Below, one piece after another: positions 54,040-63,975 of a stretch of DNA of 64,000 nucleotides (positions are counted from its first letter, which is position 1; the number at the start of each line of letters is the position of its first letter). Source of the stretch: Pseudomonas benzenivorans (GTDB lineage Bacteria > Pseudomonadota > Gammaproteobacteria > Pseudomonadales > Pseudomonadaceae); contig NZ_CP073346.1 of assembly GCF_024397895.1 (NCBI RefSeq), positions 2,170,001 through 2,234,000 on the forward strand, read 5' to 3'. The notes beneath the pieces are model-generated. The model made no database searches and was not told the origin of the DNA. It was given only the letters and a program-made list of their open reading frames with translations. The position numbers were made by a program, and so were the translations under genes.

Positions 54040-54824
54040 GCGGCGAGGTGATCATCGACGTGCACGACCTGTGCAACCGCTTCGGCGCGCAGGTGGTGCA
54101 CCAGGACCTGCAGCTGCAGCTGTTGCGCGGCGAGGTGCTCGGGGTGGTCGGCGGCTCGGGCACCGGCAAGTCGGTGCTGCTGCGCAGCATCCTCGGTCTG
54201 CGCCGGCCGACCTCCGGCCGCGTGCGGGTGTTCGGCGAAGACCTGCTGAGCCTGGCGCCGGCGCAGCGCACGCGCATGGAGCGACGCTTCGGCGTGCTGT
54301 TCCAGCGCGGCGCACTGTTTACCTCGTTGACGGTGACCGAGAACATCGCCCTGCCGCTGATCGAGCATGCCGGCTTGCCGCGGCCGGCGGCCGAGCACCT
54401 GGCCCAGGTCAAGCTGGCCCTGGTCGGCCTGCCGCTGGAGGCCGGCAAAAAATACCCGGGCGAGCTGTCCGGCGGCATGATCAAGCGCGCCGCCCTGGCG
54501 CGGGCCCTGGCCCTGGATCCGGAAATCCTGTTTCTCGACGAGCCCACTTCCGGCCTCGATCCGATTGGCGCGGGAGCCTTCGACCAGCTGCTGCGCACCC
54601 TGCGCGATGCCCTGGGACTGAGTGTGCTGCTGGTCACCCACGACCTCGACGCGTTGTACAGCCTGTGCGACCGGGTGGCGGTGCTGGTCAATCAGCGGGT
54701 ACTGGTGGTCGATAGCCTGGAGCAGGTCGCCGCCTACGACGATCCGTGGATTCGCGACTACTTTCACGGCCCGCGCGGACGCGCGGCCGAACGGGCCGCC
54801 GCCGGCGTGTCGGGGAGGGCCTGA
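54036..54824 (+). CDS. MCE-system ABC transporter ATPase (MlaF-like)
   Basis: The 262-residue protein has Walker A GGSGTGKS at about 39-46, the Q-loop FQRGALFTSLTV, the ABC signature LSGGMIKRAALARAL, Walker B ILFLDEPTSGLDPI and the H-loop LLVTHDLDAL. The GTG start overlaps the permease gene and its stop abuts the MlaD-like ATG. Confidence 0.92.
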   Translation: MSGEVIIDVHDLCNRFGAQVVHQDLQLQLLRGEVLGVVGGSGTGKSVLLRSILGLRRPTSGRVRVFGEDLLSLAPAQRTRMERRFGVLFQRGALFTSLTVTENIALPLIEHAGLPRPAAEHLAQVKLALVGLPLEAGKKYPGELSGGMIKRAALARALALDPEILFLDEPTSGLDPIGAGAFDQLLRTLRDALGLSVLLVTHDLDALYSLCDRVAVLVNQRVLVVDSLEQVAAYDDPWIRDYFHGPRGRAAERAAAGVSGRA

Positions 54825-55742
54825 ATGGAACCGCGCGCCCACCACGTGCTGATCGGCCTGTTCGCCGTGCTGAGCCTGGCGGCGGCGCTGCTGTTCGCCC
54901 TGTGGCTGAACAAGTCCACGGCCGACCAGGAACTCAGCGACTACGTGGTGATCTTCGACGAGACCGTCAGCGGTCTGTCCAAGGGCAGCGCCGTGCAGTA
55001 CAGCGGCATCACCATCGGCGAGGTGGCCAGCCTCGACCTCGACCCCGTCGACCCACGCCAGGTGCGCGTGCGCATCCGCGTGCTGAGCCAGGCGCCGATC
55101 AAGCGGGACACCCGCGCCCGCCTGTCGATCACCGGGATCACCGGTATCGCGGTGATCCAGCTGCTTGGCGGCACCCCGCAGAGCCCCAGACTCGAGGGTC
55201 GCGGCGGGCAGCCGCCCGAGATCATCGCCGAGCGTTCACCGCTGGCGCGCCTGATGACCAATGGCGACGACCTGCTGCTGACCCTCACCCGCCTGCTCAA
55301 CCGCGTCGACCGGCTGTTCTCCGACGCCAATATCGAGCGCGTATCCCGCACCCTCGAGCACCTGGAACAGACCACCGCCAGCGTCGCCGAGCGGCGCGAC
55401 CAGTTGCGCCAGAGCCTGCAGCAGTTTGGCGCCGCCAGCGAAGAGACGGCGAGACTGATGCGCAGCGCCCACCAGCTGCTCGACGGCGAGGGGCGCCAGA
55501 CCCTGGCCAACGCCGGACGCCTGATGGCCTCGCTGGAGCGCAGCAGCCGCAACCTCGATCGCCTGCTCAGCGACAACCGCGAGGCGCTCGACAGCGGCCT
55601 GCAGGGGCTCGGCGAACTGGGGCCGGCGATCAGCGAGCTGCGCGATACCCTCGGCGCGTTGCGCGCCTTCTCCCGGCGCCTGGAGCAGGACCCCGCCGGC
55701 TACCTGCTGCGCAGTGAACGGATCGAGGAGTACCAGCCATGA
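54825..55742 (+). CDS. MCE-domain substrate-binding protein (MlaD family)
   Basis: The 305-residue protein has one N-terminal membrane anchor (about 6-28) and an MCE domain (about 38-118: FDETVSGLSKGSAVQYSGIT, ITGITGIAVIQLLGG). A long helical region follows (about 160-290), expected to form the periplasmic tunnel. It works with the permease and ATPase upstream. Its stop overlaps the lipoprotein gene (ATGA). Confidence 0.9.
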   Translation: MEPRAHHVLIGLFAVLSLAAALLFALWLNKSTADQELSDYVVIFDETVSGLSKGSAVQYSGITIGEVASLDLDPVDPRQVRVRIRVLSQAPIKRDTRARLSITGITGIAVIQLLGGTPQSPRLEGRGGQPPEIIAERSPLARLMTNGDDLLLTLTRLLNRVDRLFSDANIERVSRTLEHLEQTTASVAERRDQLRQSLQQFGAASEETARLMRSAHQLLDGEGRQTLANAGRLMASLERSSRNLDRLLSDNREALDSGLQGLGELGPAISELRDTLGALRAFSRRLEQDPAGYLLRSERIEEYQP

Positions 55743-56377
55743 AGCGCCTGCTCGGCATCCTGCTGCTGGGCGGCCTGCTCGGCGCCTGCACGCTGCTGCC
55801 CGAGAGCGAGCCCCTGGCGCTCTATCGGTTGCCGGCCAGCGCCCTGCCCGGCCAGGTGCAGCGTGGCGCGCCGCTCGACTGGGCATTGCGGGTCAACACC
55901 CCCGCCGCCAGCGCCCTGCTCGACAGCACGCGGATCGCCGTGCTGCCCCAGGGCGACCGCCTCAGCGCCTACCAGGGCACGCGCTGGGTCGACCGCGCCA
56001 CCCTGCTGCTGCGCGACCGCCTGCTCGACGGCTTTCGCGACGACGGTCGCCTGGCCGCGGTGAGCGGCGACGGCAGCGGCCTGCGCGCCGACCTGCTGCT
56101 GGACAGCGACCTGCGCGCCTTCCACGGCGAGTACCGGGGCCACCAACCGCAGGCCCATATTCACCTGGAAGCGCGCCTGGTGCAGGCCGGCAGCCGACGC
56201 ATCCTCGCCAGCCGTCGCTTCGTGGTGCGCCAGGCGGCGGCCGAACGCTCGGTGGCGGCGATGGTGACGGCCTTCGGCCAGGCTGGGGATGAGCTGACCC
56301 GCCAGCTGGTGGCCTGGACCCTGGACCAGGGTCGGGCTGCGCGCCGCGCCCGCGGGACGGGCGGCGCGACGGACTAG
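55739..56377 (+). CDS. ABC-type transport auxiliary lipoprotein (PqiC-like)
   Basis: The 212-residue protein has a lipoprotein signal peptide with lipobox LLGAC (Cys at about 18). The following domain belongs to the ABC transport auxiliary family, with LYRLPASALPGQ and LRVNTPAASALLDSTRIAVL near the N-terminus. It probably sits in the outer membrane and receives lipids from the MCE protein. Its stop overlaps the converging recQ-type gene. Confidence 0.87.
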   Translation: MKRLLGILLLGGLLGACTLLPESEPLALYRLPASALPGQVQRGAPLDWALRVNTPAASALLDSTRIAVLPQGDRLSAYQGTRWVDRATLLLRDRLLDGFRDDGRLAAVSGDGSGLRADLLLDSDLRAFHGEYRGHQPQAHIHLEARLVQAGSRRILASRRFVVRQAAAERSVAAMVTAFGQAGDELTRQLVAWTLDQGRAARRARGTGGATD

Positions 56378-58320
56378 TCCGGCTGGGCCGGCACCTGGGC
56401 CAACACCCAGTCGCGCACCGCGGCGTAGGGGTAGGCCTCCAGCGCGGCAAACCCGGGCAGGCTGCGCGCCTTGAGCTTGGTCAGCAACGGCGCGCTGACA
56501 CCGCAGAGAAAACGGGTCAGGCATTCGGCGCTGGGCGCCTCGCCCAGTGCCTGCCGGTGGCGCTGGATAAGGTCGCTGCACAGGCGCTGCAGATCCTGCC
56601 CCTCCAGCGCCGCCAACGCCGGTGGCTGCGGCAGCTGAGCCACCTGGCCTTGGCACACGGAGCAGTGGCCGCAGCGCTGCGGCGCCTGGGCGTCGCCAAA
56701 ATAGCCGGCCAGGCGCCGACTCAGGCATTGCCCGCTCTCGAACAGCCCGAGCATGGCGTGAATGCGGGCGATCTCGCTGCCTTCCTGCTGGCGGAAGTAC
56801 TGGTGCAGGTCGGCGCTCAGCGCCGACGCCTCGAACTGCGGCTCGAGCAGGGCATAGACCTCGGTCATCTGCTTGCTTTCCAGCTCGATCCAGCCCTGCT
56901 CCTGGAAATAGTCCAGCGCCTTGACCACCCGGCTCCGCTCGGCCTGATGCTGGCGGTACAGCGCCTCGAAATCCAGGGTGCACCAGGTGCGCGCCCGGGG
57001 CGCGCTGGCCACCAGGGCCTCGACGAACCGGCGGCGCTCGCCCTCGAAGCGGGCCAGCAGGTCCGCCGGCTCGATCAGGTACTTGAAGCGGTATTCGGCG
57101 AAGTAGGCGTAGCGCGGGGCGATGATGCCGCGCAGCTCCAGCTGCACCAGCAGCGTCTTGAGCGGCAGCGGGCGGATGTTGCTGCGCTCGCTGAGGGCCC
57201 CCAGCATCAGTTCCCACTGGCCGTCCTCGCCGGCAGCCTGCAGCTCGTCCAGCACCCGGCGAATGCCCCCCTGCTCCGGGGTATCGCCATAGACGAAGTT
57301 CTCCAGCAGGTTGAGGCTGTCGCGATTGGCCAGTACCAGGCAGTCCGAGGCCAGGCCATCGCGTCCGGCGCGGCCGATCTCCTGGCTGTAGTTCTCGATC
57401 GACTTGGGCAGGTCGAAGTGCACCACGTTGCGGATGTCGCGCTTGTCGATGCCCATGCCGAAGGCAATGGTGGCGACGATGCAGTTGATCCGCCCCGCCA
57501 TGAACTGGCGCTGAATCGCCTCGCGCGCCTCATGGGCCATGCCGGCATGGTAGGCGCTGGCCGGGACGCCCTGGCGGCTCAGGTGCTCGGCGACCTGCTC
57601 GGCGCTCTTCTGCTGGGTGACATAGACGATGCTCGGCTGGCCGGGCCTGGCGACCAGCCATTCGACCAGGCGACGGCGCTTGTCCGCGCCACTGACCGGC
57701 TCGACCAGCAGGTTGAGGTTGGCGCGGTAGAAGCCGGTGGTCACCACATCGTCCGCGGCAATGGCGAACTTGCGCTGCATGTCGGCCACCACCTGCGGGG
57801 TGGCGGTGGCGGTCAGCAACAGCACCTGGGGAATGGCGAACTGACGCTGGTAATCGGGCAACTTCAGGTAGTCCGGGCGGAAGTTGTGGCCCCACTCGGA
57901 GATGCAGTGGGCCTCGTCGACCACCAGCAGGGAGATCGGCACCTGGGCGATAAAGTTACGGAAGCGCTCGTTCTTCAGGCGCTCCACCGAGATCATCAGG
58001 ATCTTCAGCGCGCCGGACCTGGCGCGGTTCATCACCTCGGCGGCCTGCTCGCGGCTCTGCGCCGAGTCGATGCTGGCGGCACTGATGCCGTGGCGCGCGA
58101 GAAAGGCCAGCTGGTCCTGCATCAGCGCCAGCAGCGGCGACACCACCAGGGTCAGGTGCGGCAGGTGCAACGCCGGCAACTGGTAGCACAGCGACTTGCC
58201 CGAGCCGGTGGGGAAGATCGCCGCCGCCGAGCGTCCGGCCAGCACGGCCTCGATCACCTGCCGCTGACCGGCGCGCAACTGCTGAAAGCCGAATACCTCG
58301 GCGAGGCTTTGCTGGTACAT
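56374..58320 (-). CDS. RecQ-family ATP-dependent DNA helicase
   Basis: The 648-residue protein has the superfamily 2 helicase motifs: FGFQQLRAGQRQVIEAVLAG, Walker A FPTGSGKSLCYQLPAL, the DEAH box VVDEAHCISEWGHNFRPDY, TATATPQV and QEIGRAGRDG. A zinc-binding region follows (RCGHCSVC near the C-terminal part). There is no evident HRDC domain, so it is a non-canonical RecQ and not the main RecQ. The start at 58320 replaces a longer frame opened at 58683. Confidence 0.88.
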   Translation of the reverse strand: MYQQSLAEVFGFQQLRAGQRQVIEAVLAGRSAAAIFPTGSGKSLCYQLPALHLPHLTLVVSPLLALMQDQLAFLARHGISAASIDSAQSREQAAEVMNRARSGALKILMISVERLKNERFRNFIAQVPISLLVVDEAHCISEWGHNFRPDYLKLPDYQRQFAIPQVLLLTATATPQVVADMQRKFAIAADDVVTTGFYRANLNLLVEPVSGADKRRRLVEWLVARPGQPSIVYVTQQKSAEQVAEHLSRQGVPASAYHAGMAHEAREAIQRQFMAGRINCIVATIAFGMGIDKRDIRNVVHFDLPKSIENYSQEIGRAGRDGLASDCLVLANRDSLNLLENFVYGDTPEQGGIRRVLDELQAAGEDGQWELMLGALSERSNIRPLPLKTLLVQLELRGIIAPRYAYFAEYRFKYLIEPADLLARFEGERRRFVEALVASAPRARTWCTLDFEALYRQHQAERSRVVKALDYFQEQGWIELESKQMTEVYALLEPQFEASALSADLHQYFRQQEGSEIARIHAMLGLFESGQCLSRRLAGYFGDAQAPQRCGHCSVCQGQVAQLPQPPALAALEGQDLQRLCSDLIQRHRQALGEAPSAECLTRFLCGVSAPLLTKLKARSLPGFAALEAYPYAAVRDWVLAQVPAQPD

Positions 58321-58427
58321 GGGGCCATTCCTTCGAGCAAACACGCTCAGGGCAGCCATTGTAGGCGCCCCGGCCGGCTCCGGGCGAACGAACGGGCACG
58401 GACCGGGCCGTCCCACCGATTGACGCG

Positions 58428-58441
58428 TGCATATAAATGCA
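58428..58441. promoter_or_regulatory. ArsR-type operator, copy 1
   Basis: TGCATATAAATGCA within GCGTGCATATAAATGCACAT, immediately upstream of the ArsR-type gene. A related sequence lies at 58851-58862. Confidence 0.55.
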
Positions 58442-58456
58442 CATAAATTGCTCGCC

Positions 58457-58807
58457 ATGAACGACTCGCCAATCAGCAGACAACAAGCCATCGAGGCGGC
58501 CATCGCCACCTTCGACAGCACCTTCTTCAAGGCCCTCTGCGAGCCTTCGCGCATCGGCGTGCTCAAGCGCGTGATGCTGCTGGGGCGCGCCGACATCAGC
58601 GCGATCGCCGCCGAACTGCCGCAGGAACGCTCGGTCGTTTCGCGCCACCTGCAAACGCTGCAGGAGGCCGGCATCCTGCGCACCGCCAGGGAGGGACGCC
58701 AGGTCTTCTACGAGGTGGATGGCCCGGCCATCGTCAACCGCCTGGAAGCGACGCTGCGTGAGTGCAAGCGCATAGCGCCCTACTGCTGTCCCGGCGCCCC
58801 CGGCTGA
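58457..58807 (+). CDS. ArsR-family transcriptional repressor
   Basis: The 116-residue protein has an ArsR winged helix (about 20-95: FFKALCEPSRIGVLKRVMLL, RSVVSRHLQTLQEAGILRT, GRQVFYEVDG). The C-terminus has three Cys (ECKRIAPYCCPG), the type of vicinal pair used for As(III) in some ArsR subgroups, and the recognition helix lacks the classic ELCVCDL site. It precedes the flavin monooxygenase by 60 bp and shares an operator-like motif with it. Confidence 0.88.
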   Translation: MNDSPISRQQAIEAAIATFDSTFFKALCEPSRIGVLKRVMLLGRADISAIAAELPQERSVVSRHLQTLQEAGILRTAREGRQVFYEVDGPAIVNRLEATLRECKRIAPYCCPGAPG

Positions 58808-58850
58808 CCGACCGCCGCCACAGGCACGCCATTTTTAACGAGCCATTACG

Positions 58851-58862
58851 TGCATAGGTGCA
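58851..58862. promoter_or_regulatory. ArsR-type operator, copy 2
   Basis: TGCATAGGTGCA in ACGTGCATAGGTGCACACAT, directly upstream of the monooxygenase start. It shares CGTGCATA and TGCACA with copy 1 but has a 4-base rather than a 6-base spacer. Confidence 0.5.
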
Positions 58863-58867
58863 CACAT

Positions 58868-59944
58868 ATGATTACACCAAAGCAACATGCCGTGATCATC
58901 ATTGGCGCCGGCCAGGCTGGCCTGGCCATGGGCCGACAGCTGCAGCGCCAGGGCGTGGACTTTCTGATTGTCGAGGCCGCAGACCGTGCGGGTGGCAGCT
59001 GGCGCCACTATTACGACAGCCTGCAACTGTTCTCCCCAGCCGCCTACTCCGCGCTGCCAGAACTGCCCTTCCCCGCAGCGCCCAGACACTACCCGCGGCG
59101 CGACGAAGTGGTGCGCTATCTGGAGCTGTATGCCGCGCACTTTCGGCTGCCGATCCGCTGCAACAGCCGTATCGAGCGGGTCAGCCGCCAGGGCACCGGC
59201 TTTCGGCTGCAGGACGCCGATGGCCTGGCTTACCAGTGCGACGCCCTGGTGGTCGCCTCGGGCGCTTTCAGCCAGCCCTACATCCCGCCTATCAGCGGGC
59301 TCGAAGGCTTCCGCGGCCGCGTGCTGCACAGCAGTGCCTACCGCAACACCCAGCCCTTTGCCGGCCAGCGCGTGGTGGTAGTCGGCGCCGCCAACTCGGC
59401 GGTGCAGATCGCCCACGAACTGGCCGCGGTCGCCGAGGTGAGCCTGGCCACCCGAGCGCCGGTCCGCTTCTTCCCCCAGCGCCTGCTCGGCCTCGACTTC
59501 CATGCCTGGCTGCACTGGAGCGGCCTGGAGCGCACCCGCTGGCTCAGCGACCAGGGCACGCCGGTGTTGGACGACGGACGCTACCGGCGTGCCCTGCGCG
59601 AGGGACGCTACCGCCAGCGCCGCATGTTTCGGCGCGTCGAGGGCGACGCCCTGATCTGGGCCGATGGCCGCCGCGAACCTGGCGATGCGCTGATATTCGC
59701 CACCGGATTCCGCCCCAACCTGTCGTTTCTCGCCGAGCTGCCCGCGCAGAATGCGGAGGGCCTGCTGCTACAACGCGACGGCCGCGCCAGCCAGGTACCG
59801 GGACTGTTCTTTATGGGCCAGCCCAGGCAGCGCAACTTCGCCTCGGCCACCTTGCGCGGGGTCGGCCCCGACGCCGCCCATCTGCTGCCGGCCCTGCTCA
59901 CGCACCTGCGCCAGCCAAAGGCGCCGACGCTACAGGCCCTGTAA
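58868..59944 (+). CDS. Flavin-containing monooxygenase-type oxidoreductase (ArsO-like)
   Basis: The 358-residue protein has an N-terminal FAD-binding GAGQAGLAMG at about 12-21, WRHYYDSLQLFSPAAYSALP, an NADPH-binding VVVGAANSAVQIAHELA near residue 170 and a C-terminal FATGF motif at about 277. It resembles flavin monooxygenases of ars operons (ArsO) and other FMO-like enzymes. The ATG at 58868 is favoured over a GTG at 58850. The ArsR-type gene immediately upstream and the shared operator indicate co-regulation. Confidence 0.82.
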   Translation: MITPKQHAVIIIGAGQAGLAMGRQLQRQGVDFLIVEAADRAGGSWRHYYDSLQLFSPAAYSALPELPFPAAPRHYPRRDEVVRYLELYAAHFRLPIRCNSRIERVSRQGTGFRLQDADGLAYQCDALVVASGAFSQPYIPPISGLEGFRGRVLHSSAYRNTQPFAGQRVVVVGAANSAVQIAHELAAVAEVSLATRAPVRFFPQRLLGLDFHAWLHWSGLERTRWLSDQGTPVLDDGRYRRALREGRYRQRRMFRRVEGDALIWADGRREPGDALIFATGFRPNLSFLAELPAQNAEGLLLQRDGRASQVPGLFFMGQPRQRNFASATLRGVGPDAAHLLPALLTHLRQPKAPTLQAL

Positions 59945-60002
59945 TGCTGCCCAGCCAAAGCCAAAGCCTGAGCCGCCCAGCGCCGCCTTGCTTCGGACAA
60001 AA

Positions 60003-60026
60003 GAAAACCGCCCGAAGGCGGTTTTC
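60003..60026. terminator. Bidirectional terminator between monooxygenase and pckA
   Basis: GAAAACCGCC-cgaa-GGCGGTTTTC is a perfect 10-bp stem with a 4-base loop, located between the two converging genes. Confidence 0.9.
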
Positions 60027-60044
60027 TGTGTCGCGGCTGCCGGC

Positions 60045-61586
60045 TTAGAGCTGGGGGCCGGCGTTCTTGATGGCCTCGGAGACCTCGAACTTCTGGAAGT
60101 TGTCGATGAACAGCTTGGCCAGGCCCTTGGCGGCCTCGTCGTAGGCGTTCTGGTCCTCCCAGGTGTTGCGCGGGTTGAGCAGATTGGTTTCCACACCCGG
60201 CACCGACTTGGGTACGTTGAGGTTGATGATCGGCAGGTGCTCGGTCTCGGTTCCGATCAGCGCGCCACTCTGGATGGCCGCGATCACCCCACGGGTGGTG
60301 GGAATGTTGAAGCGCTTGCCGACGCCGTAACCGCCGCCGGTCCAGCCGGTGTTGACCAGGTAGACCTTGGAGCCGAAGCCGCGAATGCGCTTGATCAGCA
60401 GCTCGGCGTACTCGCCGGCCGGGCGCGGGAAGAACGGCGCGCCGAAGCAGGTGGAGAAGGTCGACTTGATGCCGCTGCCCGAGCCCATCTCGGTGGAGCC
60501 GACCAGCGCGGTGTAGCCGGAGAGGAAGTGGTAGGCCGCCTGCTCTTCGTTGAGGATCGACACCGGCGGCAGGACCCCGGTGAGGTCGCAGGTGAGGAAG
60601 ATCACCGCGTTCGGCTCACCGCCGAGATTGCGCTCGCTGCGCTTCTCGACGTGCTGCAGCGGGTAGGCGGCGCGGCTGTTCTGGGTCAGGCTGTCGTCGC
60701 TGTAGTCCGGCACGCGCTGCTCGTCGAGCACCACGTTCTCCAGCACGGCGCCGAACTGGATGGCCTTCCAGATCACCGGCTCGTTCTTCTCCGAGAGGTC
60801 GATGCACTTGGCGTAGCAGCCACCCTCGATGTTGAACACCACGCCCTCGCCCCAGCCATGCTCGTCGTCGCCGATCAGGTAGCGGCTCTCGTCGGCCGAC
60901 AGGGTGGTCTTGCCGGTGCCGGACAGGCCGAAGAACAGCGTCACGTCGCCGTCTTCGCCGATGTTGGCGGCGCAGTGCATCGGCAGCACGTCGGCTTCCG
61001 GCAGCAGGAAGTTCTGCACGCTGAACATGGCCTTCTTCATCTCGCCGGCGTAGCGCATGCCGGCGATCAGCACCTTCTTGGCGGCGAAGTTGATGATCAC
61101 GCAGCCGTCGGAGTTGGTGCCGTCACGCTCGGGCACGCACTCGAAGTTGGCGACGTTGAGCACTTGCCACTCGACCTTGGCGGCCGGGTTGTACTGCTCT
61201 GGATTGATGAACAGGCAGCGGCCGAACAGGTTCTGCCAGGCGGTGGCGGTGGTCATCTTGACCGGCAGGTAGTGGGCCTCGGCCGAACCTACGTGGACAT
61301 GGGAGACGAAGCTGTTCTGGGCGTCGGAGAAGGCCTGTACGCGATCCCACAGGGCATCGAACTTGTCCGCCGGGAACGGCCGGTTGATCGGCCCCCAGGC
61401 GATCTTCGCCTCGGTGCTCGGCTCCTGGACGATGAAGCGGTCGGCGGGCGAGCGGCCGGTGCGATGGCCGGTACGGACCACCAGCGAGCCGTTGGCGGCC
61501 AGTTCGCCTTCGCCGCGACGGAGGGCTTCTTCGACCAGTTGGGCAGTGCTGATGTCGGTGTACACGGCGTTGTTGGCTTGCGTCAT
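60045..61586 (-). CDS. pckA: Phosphoenolpyruvate carboxykinase (ATP)
   Basis: PckA converts oxaloacetate and ATP to phosphoenolpyruvate and CO2, the first step of gluconeogenesis from C4 acids, consistent with the dct genes in this window. The 513-residue protein has the phosphate-binding loop [13 protein letters not shown] at about 229-241, [23 protein letters not shown] and [12 protein letters not shown]. The ATG at 61586 is chosen over an upstream open frame start at 61718. Confidence 0.96.
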   Translation of the reverse strand: MTQANNAVYTDISTAQLVEEALRRGEGELAANGSLVVRTGHRTGRSPADRFIVQEPSTEAKIAWGPINRPFPADKFDALWDRVQAFSDAQNSFVSHVHVGSAEAHYLPVKMTTATAWQNLFGRCLFINPEQYNPAAKVEWQVLNVANFECVPERDGTNSDGCVIINFAAKKVLIAGMRYAGEMKKAMFSVQNFLLPEADVLPMHCAANIGEDGDVTLFFGLSGTGKTTLSADESRYLIGDDEHGWGEGVVFNIEGGCYAKCIDLSEKNEPVIWKAIQFGAVLENVVLDEQRVPDYSDDSLTQNSRAAYPLQHVEKRSERNLGGEPNAVIFLTCDLTGVLPPVSILNEEQAAYHFLSGYTALVGSTEMGSGSGIKSTFSTCFGAPFFPRPAGEYAELLIKRIRGFGSKVYLVNTGWTGGGYGVGKRFNIPTTRGVIAAIQSGALIGTETEHLPIINLNVPKSVPGVETNLLNPRNTWEDQNAYDEAAKGLAKLFIDNFQKFEVSEAIKNAGPQL

Positions 61587-61628
61587 GTGGGTCCCCGTCG
61601 GCCCGCGGGCCGAGTCTTCCAAACGATT

Positions 61629-61655
61629 TGTAGTAAAGATTGACACACTACTACA
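61629..61655. promoter_or_regulatory. Inverted repeat upstream of pckA
   Basis: TGTAGT and ACTACA flank a 15-base spacer about 45 bp upstream of the pckA start, overlapping the likely promoter region. Possible operator; the regulator is unknown. Confidence 0.3.
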
Positions 61656-61745
61656 GCGAGAAAAAAGTCGCGGGAGTATGCCAGAAAGCACATGCCTTGG
61701 CAGTACCCGAACCGCCAAGCGGGCCGATAGACGCCCGCTATCGAC

Positions 61746-62639
61746 TCAGTGGCGGGTATCGGAGGGCGCCTCGCTGCCACCACCGGCGAACAACTGGGCG
61801 ACGTCGGCGGCATCGAAGGCGTACTGCTGGTTGCAGAACTGGCAGTCGATCAGCACCTGCCCGTCATGCTCGCTGAGCAGCAGCTCGGCATCGGCCTGGC
61901 CCAGGCTGACCAGCGCCCGGGCCGAGCGCTCGCGCGAGCAGCTGCAGCGGAAGCACAGCTGGCGCGGCTCGAACAGGCGCAGGGGCTCCTGGTGGTACAG
62001 GCGGTGCAGCAGGGTCTCGTTGTCCAGACCGAGCAGCTCCTCGGTGGTCAGGGTGCCGGCCAGGGTCACCACGTGCTCCCAGCTGGCCTGGCGCGCCTCG
62101 GCTTCCTTCAGACGATCGGCCGGCAGCTGCTGCAGCAACAGCCCGCGGGCGCGCTGACCGTCGGCACACAGCCAGAAGCGTGTGGGCAGCTGCTCGGAGG
62201 TGGCGAAGTAGTTGGTCAGGCAGTCGGCCAGGGTGGCGCCGTCCAGGTCGACGATGCCCTGGTAACGCTGGCCCAGCTTCGGGTCGACGGTCATCGCCAG
62301 CACGCCATCGGGCATCAGCTCGCGCAGTCCCGCGTCGCTCGCCACCTGCTCTTCGTGGTAACGGGCGATGCCGCGCAGCTCTCCGTCGCTGGAGCACTCG
62401 ACCATCAACAGGGGCACCGGCCCGGAGGAGCGCACCTGCAGCACCAGCAGGCCGTCGAATTTCAGGGTGTTGATCAGCAGCGACGCCGCCGCCAGCAATT
62501 CGCCGAGCAGCTGGGCGACCGGCTGCGGATAGCGGTGCTTGGCCAGCACGTGCCGGTAGCTCTCGCCCAGGCCGACCAGCTCACCGCGGACATCGGTGTC
62601 GTCGAAGAGGAAACGCTGAGTGTGATCGAAATCGTGCAT
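61746..62639 (-). CDS. hslO: Redox-regulated chaperone Hsp33
   Basis: Hsp33 is a cytosolic holdase activated by oxidative stress through release of zinc. The 297-residue protein has the N-terminal core ([26 protein letters not shown]) and the four zinc-binding Cys near the C-terminus, [11 protein letters not shown] and DCQFC. It lies upstream of pckA on the same strand, the usual Pseudomonas neighbourhood. Confidence 0.93.
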   Translation of the reverse strand: MHDFDHTQRFLFDDTDVRGELVGLGESYRHVLAKHRYPQPVAQLLGELLAAASLLINTLKFDGLLVLQVRSSGPVPLLMVECSSDGELRGIARYHEEQVASDAGLRELMPDGVLAMTVDPKLGQRYQGIVDLDGATLADCLTNYFATSEQLPTRFWLCADGQRARGLLLQQLPADRLKEAEARQASWEHVVTLAGTLTTEELLGLDNETLLHRLYHQEPLRLFEPRQLCFRCSCSRERSARALVSLGQADAELLLSEHDGQVLIDCQFCNQQYAFDAADVAQLFAGGGSEAPSDTRH

Positions 62640-62736
62640 TGGGCAACCAGATGTGAACAACAGATGACAAAACGGCGCGACATCTTTATAAACGCGTCGC
62701 CATTTTCAGGGATGACTATTTAAGGAGCGACATTCT

Positions 62737-63543
62737 ATGGATAAAGACAACCGCATCCAAGCCGCCTGGCGATGGCCGGCCCTGCTCGGCCTCAACCTGC
62801 TGGCCGCTGCCGTGCTCGCCAGCTGGCTGCTGCCGGCCACCCGCGCGCTGTGGGACGGCGCCGACCTGTGGCTGTTCCAGAGCCTCAACGGCTCGCTGGG
62901 CCACTCCGCGCTGTGGGACGGTTTCTGGGCCGTGACCAGCACGCGCCTGAGCGATGCCCTGGTCGGCGTGCTGATGCTAGCCCTGATGCTGCACTCGCGC
63001 TGGGTGTTCCGCGCGGGTGAGCTGCGTCCGGCGCTGTTCACCTTCCTCGGCCTGCTGCTGATGCTGCTGGTCATCCGCGTGCTGTTCAACAAACTGGTCG
63101 GTGTCCTCGACTGGCAGCATGCCAGCCCCTCGACCCTGGTTGCGGGCACCTACCACCTGAGCGGCGCCTTCCCCGAGCTGGAGCGTCTGTTCGAGCTGAA
63201 GGACCGCTCCAGCCGCAGCTTTCCCGGCGACCACGCCTCGGTGCTGCTGCTCTGGGGCCTGTTCATGGCGCAGTTCAGCCGCGGCTGGAAGCTGGCCGCC
63301 AGCCTGGCACTGGTGGTGCTGTTCATGCTGCCGCGCCTGGTCGCCGGCGCCCATTGGCTGGTGGACGTGGCCGTTGGCGGGCTGTTCATCGCCCTGGTCA
63401 GCTACGCCTGGGGTTACTGCACGCCACTGGCCGGCCACATCGCCAGGGGTCTGGCCTGGCTCTGTCAGCCGCTATGGACGCTGTTGCAGCGGCTGCCGCT
63501 GATCAACCGGCTGTTGGTGGTCAACCCACAGCGCGCGGCCTGA
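62737..63543 (+). CDS. PAP2-family membrane phosphatase
   Basis: The 268-residue protein has about six membrane helices and the lipid phosphate phosphatase motifs SRSFPGDHASVLLLWGL (catalytic His) and RLVAGAHWLVDVAVGG near the end of the protein. It may act on lipid A, undecaprenyl pyrophosphate or another lipid phosphate. AAGGAG lies upstream of the ATG. It is divergent from hslO. Confidence 0.88.
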   Translation: MDKDNRIQAAWRWPALLGLNLLAAAVLASWLLPATRALWDGADLWLFQSLNGSLGHSALWDGFWAVTSTRLSDALVGVLMLALMLHSRWVFRAGELRPALFTFLGLLLMLLVIRVLFNKLVGVLDWQHASPSTLVAGTYHLSGAFPELERLFELKDRSSRSFPGDHASVLLLWGLFMAQFSRGWKLAASLALVVLFMLPRLVAGAHWLVDVAVGGLFIALVSYAWGYCTPLAGHIARGLAWLCQPLWTLLQRLPLINRLLVVNPQRAA

Positions 63544-63576
63544 CCAGGCTGCGCCGCCGGCCGCACTGCATCGCCC

Positions 63577-63975
<399 letters not shown>

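Noticed and set aside
56557..58446. Plus-strand 629-codon frame antisense to the RecQ-type gene
   Set aside because: The opposite strand has all helicase motifs; this frame is a GC-driven shadow.
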